Source: Dendrophyllia cribrosa
Lineage: Eukaryota > Cnidaria > Anthozoa > Scleractinia > Dendrophylliidae
Direction of reading: 5' to 3'
Length of the DNA stretch: 64,000 nucleotides
NCBI GenBank assembly: GCA_024195265.1
Contig: JAJLRJ010000011.1
Coordinates: forward strand, 5,060,861 to 5,124,860
Shown here: positions 35,260-45,779 of the stretch, one piece after another
Layout: each line of letters starts with the position of its first letter
How positions within the stretch are numbered: the first letter of the stretch is position 1
Program-made: the position numbers and the translations under genes
The notes under the pieces: generated by a model
Seen by the model: only the letters and a program-made list of their open reading frames with translations
What the model was told of the DNA's origin: nothing
The model's database searches: none

Positions 35260-35390
35260 TTTTACCGAAATGGCAGCCATATTGATTTTGCGTCCTGGGC
35301 ATTCCATAATGACCATAGAAATTTAACTTTCAACGTTACTTATGGGATACCCAGGAATAAGATCAATATGGCTGCCGTATCGGTAAAAAG
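35260..35390. mobile_element. Hairpin MITE
   Basis: TTTTACCGAAATGGCAGCCA and TGGCTGCCGTATCGGTAAAA are inverted ends; the arms continue through TATTGAT and CCTGGG. Confidence 0.7.
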
Positions 35391-35555
35391 GTTTAATTTA
35401 TTGTTATAAACCTTTTAGTTTCTGTCATGTTTGTCCAAAATAGCCACCACGCTTCGCGCTTTATTTTGCTTGAAATTGATATTCTTGAAAACGAATGATT
35501 GAATCTTTGGTTACAAGTTATTCAACTCTCGAGGAATCATTTTTCAGTTTTCTAT

Positions 35556-35770
35556 TAGCCTGCGAGCAGGTCTGTTTATAAGGGTTTTTCGCGAATGTAT
35601 CGCGAGCAACAAGGCCTGTCTGGCCTGTGACCCTCACCGGCTCGCTTCGCACGTATCCCGCGGCATCGAAAAGCGTAACCTGCAAAAAGGCGCACTACTT
35701 TTTTCGGAGCGAAAGTAAAAACAGCGCCTCATTACAGGTTATTGAAATGGTACAGTCTTCTCGCAGGCTA
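35556..35770. mobile_element. MITE with TAGCCTGCGAG ends
   Basis: TAGCCTGCGAG at the left and its exact inverse CTCGCAGGCTA at the right bound about 215 bp of GC-rich non-coding sequence. Confidence 0.6.
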
Positions 35771-36146
35771 GCTTTCCATTAAAGTTTCAACTTTTTCTTC
35801 CAATGAAAACAGCCAATAGCCACCTGTTTAACCTGCCGTCGTTTTTTCACGCTGTGGCAGGTCATTCATAACAACAATACGCCCTTTACTTTGAAATGGC
35901 TTTAATCACCATGGCAACAAACACCGAGTGGCACGTGATAAGGTCACCAGCCTGCTGACTTTCAAAGTTTAAGATACATGATATTGGGTGAATAAGGGCT
36001 TTTGTTGCATATAAAATGAATCAGACCACGTGGAATGATGAATGTGTCGCTAAACCTCACCCTAAAACCGACTCGGTGCACGAAATTAGTTAAATTTTAG
36101 CCGCTCTCCACTTAAAGGGAGGTTAAGGGAGATAGCTGTCAAGATT

Positions 36147-36210
36147 ATGGGCTTTGGAAAATCTATTTGGGTTGTTGTTTTGCTTTTCAAGTTTTCTCGT
36201 GGCTTAACGG
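36147..36210 (+). CDS. Gene 4 exon 1: signal peptide
   Basis: ATGG start at 36147, MGFGKSIWVVVLLFKFSRG then LTG, with strong donor GTAAGT at 36211 in phase 1. Same length (64 nt) and layout as gene 2 exon 1, which marks a separate gene start downstream of gene 3. Confidence 0.75.
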
Positions 36211-36991
36211 GTAAGTGCTTGTAAAAATTGGTTCCGCTCGCTTGGAAAACAAAAACTGTGCTAACCCATAAACACTGTGGTACATGTATTACATTTCGCG
36301 TAGATTTTTTTCGATTACAGTGCAGTTTTCGCTTTTAGAAAACAACTAAATATTGGTCCTGCTCCACTAAGTGAAGTAAACTAGTAAACATGCATAAACC
36401 TTGTGCACACTAGCGAAGAAAATGAAGGATCGAATAATTGGATCACTGAAGTGGAATGACAAGTCAAAACATAATTTTAAGAATATATTTAGCTAGGAAA
36501 TTAAAGTGCATTGAACCCACGGTTAAGCGAGCGTTTTCTATGATATTTAAAATTAATTTATTTTAGCTTTAGCTGAACAATTTGCGTGTGTAACAAGGTG
36601 TATTAAGATCTTATTAATGCAGTTATCACAAAGCAGCTTAGGGAAGTCTGAATGTCCTGTCAACTGAGGGCTTCTGCTTCAAGAAAATTTACATTCAATT
36701 GAATTTTCACACCCTCTTGTTTTCAACACGGCTGATGAAGCAATTATTGCCACGGGAACCTTTTCCAAAGTGTTTACTAATCACGAATAATGTAAGTTAA
36801 CACAATCGGTGTCCACACAATCGTTATATAAATAGACAAAAAACATGCTGTGTAAGCCATCTGCTTCCAGTAAAACGACATAAGACAAGCTTAATTCAAA
36901 AACTTAAAAATGCACTTTGCCGATATTTCGGTTTTATGAAAAAACCTTCGTCAGAGCAACTGAGGAAAACAAACAAAGTAACAGACTAACA

Positions 36992-37025
<34 letters not shown>

Positions 37026-40000
37026 GTGCAAGTTCGCGGTAGAAGCTAGTAAGTAAGTAAGTAATATCTTTTATCATGTAACGCTTAGGAGCTTAACAGC
37101 TAGTCATATAAAACACGTAAGTGTGGGGAGTCGAGATCCACAGCAATTAACGGTGTATCTAACTTCCCTGCTTAAGGAGATCGAGCGGGTCATCTTTTTT
37201 TAAATTAACAGAAACCGTTAAATAATGGTCCAGTGGTGTGATAAGTTACCACAAAATGTACTAAAACTGGACTGGGTCTGAATGAATTTCGACTTAAAAA
37301 AAGTTGGGCTAACTATTATCAAGTTCCCATATTTTTGGTCCCAAAACACAGTGAGGTAAAACAGAACATGATTTCGGCTTACTCTTTGGAAAAATGGTTG
37401 ATTTTTTCTCTTGCTAGTTTCGAATTATTTTGTAAATAAGTAAATATAGTAAATTACGTTTAAATATTAGGGTTAGCCAGATTGAAATTGGTTTCGACCG
37501 CAGTATTAATTAAACACCTCCTAAACTTCGTTAAGTAATCGGCCCTTTCAGAGGAAAGCCTAGAGACTGAAATGACAAATGTACAGCCGTTGAAATAAAC
37601 GTTTTTCTAGTCTGTGCTATACGCTTTCATGCCGATAATTATGATAATTATGATAATATATGATAATAATTATGATAATTATGATAATAAATGTCTTGTC
37701 TTGTCTTGTCTTTCTGGACACTGTTTACGGCGAATCAGTAACATTTAAATATTAGCGTTGGCCAGATTGAAAATGGTTTAGACCACGGTTTTGTTAAACA
37801 CCGCCTAAACTTCGTTTAAATAATCAGCCCATATAGTTTCTTTCTTTTTCCAGACGAAAACCTAGAGACTGAAATCACAAATGTACAGCCGTTGAAATGC
37901 CCGCACGGTCCGATACTAACCAATGTCACGTTGACGCATGAACTGCGCGCGGGAAAATTTTCGCGCCTTGGGATGGCAGAGGACATGGAGGCCTGCATCC
38001 AGATGTGCTGTGATAGGGATGACTGCGAGATGGCGTTTATGCCCGGGAAACATTGTTATGGAGTGGACTGCTTCAGTCAGGAACATTGCGAGATAACAAC
38101 AGTCAAACCAAGTAATTTAACCGTACATATCGCAAAGGTGCGGCCTATTGTTGTTAATCCGGCGAAGGACCAGATTGCAGGTATTTAATTAGCGGTATTA
38201 ATAGCTGCGCATGCCGTGTTTTTATTTTCAGTTTATGAAATAAATATAGCGATTTTTGTATGACCTTGAAAAACGATTTTTCTGAGTATTCACGATGTGT
38301 TTCATCTCGCCAGTAGTTAAAGCTCCTTTTCCCGCTAAAAATATCCCCAATATGGGCGGTTTCCATTCAACCAAAAATTCCGGAAATTCCCGGTTGGGAA
38401 GCGAATGGAACGGAAATTTCCTGCAATAAAATTCCGGAATTTTAGGACAACCTCGCGAGGTTGCCTTAACGTTCCAGAAAACATTCCGGAAAATCGTTCC
38501 ATTCGCCACACGGAATACCCGAAATCACAAACCGGAATTTTGGTCGAATGGAAAGCGCCCATAAAAAGAGCTTGTTCCATACCATTGACCTATCAGAGTG
38601 CTGAAAAACGAGTGACGTCAAAGACAATAGCTACTTTTTCGCTGACAATCCGTTCGCTTTGCTTTGTGTCTTCGCTAAACCAACCAAAATCCGCGCGCGA
38701 TTGCCCCCTTTCGCTGAGCAAATCAAATTGCTTCCTTACAGTTCATTTGCTTCTTTTTAGGTTGTGAGTTACGTGTAATTATTTGAAGGTCATACAACGA
38801 AAATCGTTCTCTATACAGAGACATACAGTGCACTGTCTGTAGCCTCATTTAGCTTCATATACAGCGAGAAACATTTGGAACAGTCTTTTTACTTTTGGCC
38901 CATATGAATCTCTTTGCTTTAAAAAGGGCGTTGTTCCGAAGTAAAGTAGTTCGGACTTCTTACGCTAAGATATCATGTTGAAACTTAGTATTTACACGCA
39001 TGCGTCTTTTAATTATTACTATTCCGTTCTGCGTGGGGTTCAGGAGAAAGTCAATCAAGTAAACGTATTGGTTGCCCAAACGGCCAAATTTTTCTATTTT
39101 CCAGGACCATTCGGTTTTTTAAATGAGTTCAAATTGTGTTTTTAAAAACCTTTCTTGATCTGACCAAATTAACTTGTTCGGTCTTGATGTATAATTATTG
39201 TCCTCGCTCAGTTATTTCCGTTTACATTCGGACCTCTGCTTGGAATTCATCCTGAACCACATGCAAACAAAGAAAAGATTTTGGCCGATATTTTACATCC
39301 GAACCTCATGTTTCTTCAATCATACCAGCTATTTATTCCATAATTGCAAACCTGTCATTTTAGTGTCTGTAGAGGACCCTTCGACTCAAGAAGAGCTTCA
39401 CTGCACCCAGAGCCCAATACTAAAGAACGTGACGCTGAGAGGAGGAATAAGAGCGGGAAACTTCAGTGATCTGGGGGACGAGAAAAACATGCACATGTGC
39501 ATCGCATTGTGCTGCGAGCGTAAGACATGCGACCTGGCCTTCATGATAGGAGGGACATGTATTGCTGTGGACTGTTTTAGTGAGGAGCTCTGCCAGGCGG
39601 TGAAAGCGAGGCCCACCAAATATGACCCACAGATAGCGTTCATCAGGCGCAGAGAGCTGCAGAGACCTAGACCTACGCCGAATCCTAGTCTCTCGAGAAA
39701 GGGTTGGTATTACAACTACTGTAGCTTGCTAATGGATTGGTTTTTTTTTGTTAAACAATGAAGTTTAGGCAGTGTTTAACAAAACCGCAGTATAAGCCGA
39801 TTCCTTTCCTGCCAACCTATAGCTAATTCTTTAACTTTAAACGTGGCTTACTTGATGGCATGTGGGACAAACTAACAATACGTTTATCAAGTTGCATGAC
39901 TTAATTTTACCCGCTTATAATAAGGTTAAAGCTCCATTAAAAGCTTTTAAACTGAGTCTAAGCTAGGCGTCGTTTGAAAAGTTGGCCTGATATTCTGGCT

Positions 40001-43000
40001 ATATGGGGGCGCAAGGCAGTGACCTAGTTCTTAGGTACTTCAGACGTTTACCGTTACAATACTTGTTTCTATCCATGCGTATGAGTTGTATCGGCGAGTG
40101 TCAAGCGAAAGTAATTTCGCAAATGTTTTGGTTCCGCATTGCTACGCTTTGTGATTAACTAGGAAATCTCGCGGCACCTTATTAACCAATCAGAAGTAAA
40201 ACCAAAACCAATCGTGACTTGCCTACACGCGTTTTCCCGCGCTTGGCGCCGGCTTCATGTATTTGCCTCGAGTTCTGATTGTTTCATTAGATTGTCACCG
40301 CCTGTTGTGATTGGTCAGAGTAATTACTTTGGTTTTGCTTTTACGACAATCAAGTGAAATCCGCTTTAAAATCCGAAAATAAAGCAAATAAAGCAAAGCG
40401 TGTTCACACACTGAGGATGTAAAAAGCTTAATTATTATGACAAAATTCATTTCCTTTACAGCAAACGTCCTACCAACAGCGCCAAGTTCAGAAATACCTT
40501 CGATGAAAATACACGAGATAATCAGCGACAAACTCCCCCACCCCACCATTCTGAAAACAAGCACTTGCTCCTCCAGCAAAATCTACTTGAACGTCACCTT
40601 GCTTGGAGGGATTAAATCTGGAAACTTCACTTCTCTTGGCAAGACCAAGAATATACAGGAGTGTATTGGCAGGTCATGTGATCTGGGTCAAGGCGATATG
40701 GCCTTCATGCTGGGAAGCTACTGTTATCTGGTGTCGTGTTATAGTGACCGGGTTTGTCAGACCATCCCTGCACAACCCTCGAAGTTCCACCCGAGGATCG
40801 CTTTCTTAAAATGGGCGCCAAAAATAACGGAAGAAGGTGAGTCCCCTCATCCTGCCCCTTTGTGAAACTCAAACACTTGAAAATATCGAACCTTTCCATG
40901 CGTCGCATGCAATTACAAAAGTTATTTCATGTTCACGCAAAAATCGAGGAAGATTGATTCTCCAGATCACAAAGTTGTTTATTTTAAATAGGTAACACAT
41001 GTTAAAAATGGAACGTTATTTAGTGAAACATGTTCAAAGCGACCACAGCGCCGGAAACAAAGACCGTATTAACAAAACACAAATATAACCAGAAACGAAT
41101 AAAGCAAAACACGAACTACGAATTACGTTAATTTAGCATTTGGTTCACGTGTCGCAGGATTCGATCAGTTTCCCGTACGCGTTCTTTCATTAATATGTGA
41201 AACAGGAAGCCACGAGATAGCCCTTGTATTTCATTTACAGTCTGTGAGATTTCTACTTTGGGACAACGCCATTAAGGGAACACTCCTCCTGGTCCCTGCC
41301 GGCAAGACGCTCATATCATCTTTCAGTAATTATCGCCTCTATTAAAAGGACACTAATATCTCTTAGTACCGACGGTGTCGCCTTAATTAATATTCTACTG
41401 TCTTTTCATCTATTTTATCACAGAGCTCCTAGAAGACGAAGGCGCTGGCTATACATCAATTCCAAAATGTACCCGAAGCCACATTCTGTACAACCATACT
41501 TTATTAGGAGGTCTAAGGGCGGGAAACTTCACGCAAATCGCGGAGGTGGATAGCATCGAGACATGCGCAGCTCTGTGCTGTGCCGAGCAGACATGCGACC
41601 TGGCCTTGGTGTTGGGAGAGAACTGTTATGCTGGGGACTGTGCCAGTAAAGAGCTTTGTGTGCCCGTCCCTGTTTACCCAACAAACAATAGGAGCTCGGA
41701 AATTGCTTATATTACATCAAGAAAGAAAGTAGAAGAATCGGGGACAGGTTAGTGAAAAAATACTTAATTTACAAGGGTCAAAATGTACACCTGCTCGATC
41801 AGATAATGATTTCGCCTGATTTGAAGATTTTTGTTTCCTTATAATGGCGATTTCAATCCGCGTGAAATTTATTTTGTCGTCTTTATTTAGTACAAACATT
41901 AAGGACGATAGCGCGCATTGTATTCTGACTACGTTTTTGAATGGTCACAGGATTTCGTCCACAGACCGAAAAGTTAGAACTACACTACATGTCTATTCAA
42001 AGACTATTATATTAGCAAAACCACAACGACAAACAGAAAAAGAGTGCCGTGTCTTTCGTAGACCTGGATCAGTAAAAATCTTGAAATAATAGGTAAAAAT
42101 GGCAAACTGATCCTTACGGCAAGGATAAGAGATTAAGACAGGAGTGAAATAAAATAGCAAACAGTTGATATTCAACTGTTTGTTATTTTATTTCACTCCT
42201 GTCTCAATCTCTTATCCTTGCCGTAAGGATCAGTTTGCCGTTTTCACCTATTACGTTTTTACTGAGATTACAAGCTTGACTAGAGATTACAAGCTTGACT
42301 AGAGAGAATATATATAAGATCGACGCACTAAAAAAGGAATACATCGAACTCTCTGTAAGCTGGACACCCACGTGACCAGCCCTATAGATGTCAGCCTTAG
42401 AAAGGTGTCTGCCTTATAGAGAATTTAGTTTAACAGACAAACAAGTGAAATTCAGACAGGAAGAGCCAACCGCCGTCTTTGGGAAGTGTCCGCCTTGAGG
42501 TGTCTGCCTGACAGGGGTGTCCGCCTTACAGGGGTGTCCGCCTTACACGGGTGTCCGCCTTACAGGGGTGTCTGCTTTACAGGGTTGTCTGCCTTGCAGG
42601 GGTGTCTGCCTTGCAGAGGTTCCCACCTTACAGGGGTGTCTGCCTTACAGGGGTGCCTGCCTTGCAGAGGATCCCGGCTTACAAAGGTGTCTGCCTTACA
42701 GTGGTGTCTGCCTTGCAGAGGTTCCCGCCTTACAGGAGTGTCTATCTTACAGGGAAACTAACATTTTATGTGTATTTGTTTCAGATTGGAGTTTATGGTA
42801 TATAATAGTTGGATCTATCGCAATAGGAATTGGTATAACAGGAATCATGTGGACTGTCTGTACTTGCTGGCATCGGTAAGTCGATGTACACTGATTTAAT
42901 AGTTAGTAGCATTTTTTAATTAAGTAAAAAAAATAATAATAATTAAGTACATACTCGGAACTAACAGTTCCTAACTAGTCGGCAAACTGATCACTAAAAA

Positions 43001-45134
43001 CTGAGTTTTGGTTCAATGGTTTTGTATTTCCACTAGCCACTTTAGCTACTCAAAAACAACAACAACAACATTATGGTATCGGTTAGAAATCAAACGGTTG
43101 TAAACGAATTTCGCTAAAGCAAACAGACCAGAAAGCTGTATCAGAATGAAAAGGAAAAAAAAACATATTAAGAAGACAGCGTCAACCTTTTATACTACGT
43201 AAATAACGCGCTCTTGAACGATTTGATTGTTAAAACATGAAATGCATGTCGCTAGCTACTATGACTAGGCCAGTAAGTTCAATAGATGGGATCGAGCTGT
43301 GAATTTCCAATTTCCGGCATTCTTTCTTTGATTTTCTACGACAACAAACCGAGCAATATAACTTTACGGCCTGTTTGAGGTTTCCATGTCCTCGATCGAG
43401 TCCTGATCAGTCATCGTAATATTTTCTTAGACAATACACTTTCTTTCAGACCCCAATTTAAAAACAGGTGTGGGCTTGGAGAATTTTAAAATGCTTAAGA
43501 GCAACCTTTATGCAATAGAGTATACGTAGCACCCCGTCTAAATCTGGGACAAGGGTGAGTGATGCTTCATGCTACGGACACCCGACACCAAAACTAATGA
43601 CCAGTTGTCTCTGTCTCGTATTTTGACTTAGATATTGACTTGGATTAATCAAAAAACATACCCTGCGAGTAGATTCCACTTCGATCTTCCCTTCCTAGTC
43701 CTGATTTTTCTAGGAAGATCAAAGGGGACTCTGCTTACAGGATACAAAAAACAAGGACTAGTTGGTTAATTTCTGCGCTTTTTTATTTCTTTGCAGAGGA
43801 AGACGCTTGAAACCCAAGGATGAAACAAGCGATCGCTTTACCACGATGAACGAGTGCGGCGATTCGCCGCAAGGATTAGAAATGCTGCCACAGGGCTGGA
43901 ATCTACAGCAGTTCGGCCAACAACTCAACACTCCAGGTAATCATGAATTAACAGGGTCACCCACCGCCGAGGAATGCTTAGAAAAACGCATGGAATGGCG
44001 CTGTACTATTTTTCCATATCATTTTAGTGCCTTTAAAGGGAACTGTGTAAAAGCTAATACAGTTTGAGCATTTCAGTTCTTTTAGCTGATGATTTTAGGG
44101 AAAGGAACCTTATCTCCAGAATTTACTAGCTGCTCTTACCATTCCGAAAATCCTAGCTGACCAGGGGCGTAGCCAGGACTTTTTCAGAGGTACGCACAGT
44201 CAATTTTCAAACACTCCCCCTACCTCCTCCCCCCACCCTCCAGTTTCTCTTTTATCGACTTTTTCAGGTACGCAAGTGCGTACGTGCGTACAGGTAGCTA
44301 CGCCCCTGCTGACCTTATTTCGTACCCGAAACGACATTTTTCATCCCTCCAAAATCAAAAGGCATTACATTTTCCTATGATATAAAAGTTTGAGGTGACA
44401 TTTTAGTAAAGAAAAATAGTTTTTATTAAAGTAATTTGTTAGGAATTTTTAAGATGACTAAGGCCTTCCGAACAGGTTTCCGCTGAAGCGATTTGTCGAG
44501 TTCTGCTGAATAAATAAACCATGGCTTAGATTACCTTAGCTTGGGCATTGAGCTTTTCCTCTCAAGCCATAACCGCCATGTGCGCAATAAAAATGACAAC
44601 GACAATAGACGGTCTTTTCTTGGAAGCGAGTGCTTATCTAAGGAGGTCTGAGGACGCTTATCATTTGTCAGAACTCGTCGGACAGACCAATCAGCTTGTA
44701 ACTAGAATGCGGCATTTTGCAGGCAATTTCCTACAAGTCCATCAAAAGGTTGCATACTGTTTCCGAATTGACCAGTTTGGCTGACCAGTTCTGGCAAATA
44801 ATGGCATAATATTTGCCAGTTCTGACAAATGGTAAGCGCGCTAAGAAAACTGTTTTTCTACCTCCTGGCCTTAATTTGTTTACTCGCTTTCTTTGTTTCA
44901 GGAAAGTACTTGAAGAATGGACCAATGTTTTTAAGCGACACCGAAAGTGACTCGGACGATCACGAGGAAACAGATGTCCCACCTAGAAGTAAAATTCCCA
45001 TCAGAGACCCGCAGTCCCTCAAAAAATCCCTGAGCTACAATGGACCCCCGCCTCCTTACACTGTTGAAAGAAATAATATGCCAAGCGTTATTAGCTTGAA
45101 CTCTAAAGCAAGAAGAGCCATGCAGAACTTGTGA
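36147..45134 (+). CDS. Tandem gene 4: membrane protein with four MANEC modules and a PPPY tail
   Basis: Eight exons total 1893 nt (630 residues): signal peptide (1-21), modules on exons 2-5, one membrane span (about 478-502), then about 125 cytoplasmic residues in two exons. Extracellular exons are phase 1/1; the membrane exon is phase 1/2 as in gene 2, showing common descent. The tail has an acidic cluster (DTESDSDDHEE) and GPPPPYTV, a PPxY motif of the kind bound by NEDD4-type WW domains. Module 3 lacks two cysteines. Role: cell-surface receptor or adhesion protein by architecture; ligand unknown. Confidence 0.8.
36993..37024. repeat. (TA)n microsatellite
   Basis: Sixteen TA units; low-complexity intron sequence. 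Confidence 0.9.
37440..37605 (+). pseudogene. Broken duplicate of the 5' edge of gene 4 exon 2
   Basis: AGCCTAGAGACTGAAAT and ACAAATGTACAGCCGTTGAA, seen in the true exon start at 37854-37894, recur at 37558-37594 with an upstream intron match (TTTAAATATTAG, CCAGATTGAAA, CTAAACTTCGTT). The copy reads TTGAAATAA, so it stops where the true exon continues into the first cysteine. It lacks the rest of the module. Confidence 0.7.
37854..38180 (+). CDS. Gene 4 exon 2: MANEC module 1
   Basis: Acceptor TTTTTCCAG, donor GTATTT at 38181, phase 1/1. After ENLETEITNVQPLK comes CPHGPILTNVTLTHELRAG, IQMCCDRDDCEMAFM and HCYGVDC. The GG of the usual VTLxGG is HE here. Confidence 0.85.
38181..39363. other. 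Gene 4 intron 2
   Basis: Contains a MITE at 38352-38562; the ORFs across it are spurious. Nothing else recognised. Confidence 0.5.
38352..38562. mobile_element. MITE with ATGGGCG(G/C)TTTCCATTC ends
   Basis: ATGGGCGGTTTCCATTCAAC at the left and, in reverse, ATGGGCGCTTTCCATTCGAC at the right are inverted ends. Inner arms carry AAAATTCCGG and CAACCTCGCGAGGTTG. Confidence 0.75.
39364..39702 (+). CDS. Gene 4 exon 3: MANEC module 2
   Basis: Acceptor GTCATTTTAG, donor GTTGGT at 39703 (weak), phase 1/1. Contains NVTLRGGIRAGNFSDLG, IALCCERKTCDLAFM and TCIAVDC (Ile for the usual Tyr/Phe). A Pro/Arg-rich linker follows. Confidence 0.85.
39703..40461. other. Gene 4 intron 3
   Basis: The stretch near 39760 is an inverted relative of the repeat at 25167. 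Sequence at 40180-40350 (AACCAATCAGAA, GATTGGTCAGAGTAATTACT) is an inverted relative of 30300-30400. No exon seen. Confidence 0.4.
40462..40836 (+). CDS. Gene 4 exon 4: MANEC module 3, two cysteines lost
   Basis: Acceptor CCTTTACAG, donor GTGAGT at 40837, phase 1/1. A linker precedes NVTLLGGIKSGNFTSLGK. The core reads CIGRSCDLGQGDMAFM where all others have C...CC....CD.A, so one cysteine of the CC pair and the CD cysteine are replaced by Ser and Gly. The rest (YCYLVSC, C, RIAFL) is normal. Confidence 0.85.
40837..41423. other. Gene 4 intron 4
   Basis: AT-rich, nothing recognised. Confidence 0.5.
41424..41747 (+). CDS. Gene 4 exon 5: MANEC module 4
   Basis: Acceptor TTATCACAG, donor GTTAGT at 41748, phase 1/1. 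Contains YNHTLLGGLRAGNFTQ, AALCCAEQTCDLALV and NCYAGDC (Gly-Asp for the usual V-x). It is the membrane-proximal module. Confidence 0.85.
42087..42252. mobile_element. Near-perfect hairpin MITE
   Basis: TAATAGGTAAAAATGGCAAA and, in reverse from the right end, TAATAGGTGAAAACGGCAAA begin two arms of about 80 bp. They differ at only a few positions and meet at GTTGATATTCAAC. Confidence 0.85.
42482..42755. repeat. 18-bp minisatellite upstream of the TM exon
   Basis: About 15 copies of GGGGTGTCYGCCTTACAG with GTTCCC and GATCCC variants. It ends about 30 bp before the membrane-exon acceptor. Three false ORFs arise because 18 is a multiple of three. Confidence 0.9.
42785..42875 (+). CDS. Gene 4 exon 6: transmembrane segment
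   Basis: Acceptor TTGTTTCAG (phase 1), donor GTAAGT (phase 2). The span starts DWSLWYIIVGSIAIG and ends IMWTVCTCWHR. It has small-residue GxxxG-like spacing and two juxtamembrane cysteines that could be palmitoylated. Same length (91 nt) as the gene 2 counterpart. Confidence 0.85.
42876..43796. other. Gene 4 intron 6
   Basis: No exon or named repeat recognised; a short CTAGGAAGATC inverted pair lies near 43690-43720. Confidence 0.45.
43797..43936 (+). CDS. Gene 4 exon 7: cytoplasmic
   Basis: Acceptor CTTTGCAG (phase 2), donor GTAATC at 43937 (phase 1). It encodes GRRLKPKDETSDRF, then GLEMLPQGWNLQQFGQQLN. Basic juxtamembrane residues are followed by a Gln-rich segment. No known motif. Confidence 0.75.
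43937..44901. other. Gene 4 intron 7
   Basis: Contains a CAGGGGCGTAGC-family MITE (44162-44308). An in-frame ATG at 44829 with a hydrophobic stretch overlaps the polypyrimidine tract of the last exon. Confidence 0.5.
44162..44308. mobile_element. CAGGGGCGTAGC-family MITE, copy 1
   Basis: Ends CAGGGGCGTAGC and GCTACGCCCCTG, 147 bp, flanked by CTGAC at 44157-44161 and 44309-44313. Shares GTACGCAC and ACACTCCCCCTACCTCCTCC with the copies at 50351 and 52036. The 5-bp duplication fits a hAT5-like or similar superfamily. Confidence 0.8.
44902..45134 (+). CDS. Gene 4 last coding exon: acidic and PPPY tail
   Basis: Acceptor TTGTTTCAG, phase 1, to TGA at 45132-45134. It encodes an acidic Ser/Asp cluster (SDTESDSDDHEETD, CK2-like), a basic RSKIPIRDPQSLKKS part and GPPPPYTVERNN. 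The PPxY motif suggests ubiquitin-ligase or other WW-domain binding. Confidence 0.8.
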
Positions 45135-45779
45135 ACAAACAGCTGGATAAAGAGAATCTTACCTGTCATTAAAATGCGCACATTTCTTGTGCAGATGATG
45201 CCGCGTCTTAAACTTGCCCACCTTAAAGAGAACTTCAATTCGATCATGGGCGAGTTATACAGATCTTATCAAATAAGGGTGCAAACAGTAGGATAATTTA
45301 CTCCAAGGCTGTCATCTACTTACCCCAAGACACCCATCATGGATTCCAAATGTCGGGTTGCATGTGATACATGTCACGCGGTCGTAGCTTTGCTCCTAAT
45401 TTCTCAGCGTGCTCCGGGCTGCTGCGAATACAACCGCCTCTCAGCGTTTCCTGCCGCTAGGAGTTTCTCGCGCGAAAGTCCCTAGCGCCGGGGGGGGGTC
45501 TCCATATTAAATTGGCGGGGACGATCGTCGAAAACTTAGAAAGGAGCCCCATTAAGGTGCCAGAAACCCATTTCTGTTAGCATCTTTTTTTCTGGCTTAA
45601 TACCCTAAAAGGTATGAGATTAACTCTGACAGTGGTCACTTTCGATTCAAACACAGTAATAAACCATGAATTCCAACCCCTAAAAGGTACGATGATCACC
45701 CCCGTCTTTTATATGGGAGTTACCCTCTCTCTCTTCCCTCCCCGGGCCCTAGCAGTGGGGAGCGATGAAAGGCGGCTAT

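Larger units (their letters stand above)
32773..36146. other. Spacer between genes 3 and 4
   Basis: No supported gene. It holds an inverted telomere-like tract (33965-33998), a SINE (34600-34905), MITEs at 35260-35390 and 35556-35770, and a repeat with GTCGGGAAAA and TCCCGA motifs at about 33300-33670. A CATATAAAATG box near 36009 lies about 140 bp before the gene 4 ATG. Confidence 0.45.
36211..37853. other. Gene 4 intron 1
   Basis: Contains a possible Penelope-like end (36912-36958, CCGATATTTCGG...CTTCGTCAGAG), a (TA)n run (36993-37024), GTAA repeats near 37049, ATAATTATG repeats (37637-37690), and a duplicated exon edge (37440-37605). Confidence 0.5.

Noticed and set aside
42486..42879. 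Three overlapping ORFs with SALQGCLPCRG repeats
   Set aside because: Generated by an 18-bp minisatellite in an intron; only the last 91 bases are the real TM exon.
44548..44784. 78-codon plus-strand ORF in gene 4 intron 7
   Set aside because: No splice signals in phase and no recognisable domain; probably repeat sequence.
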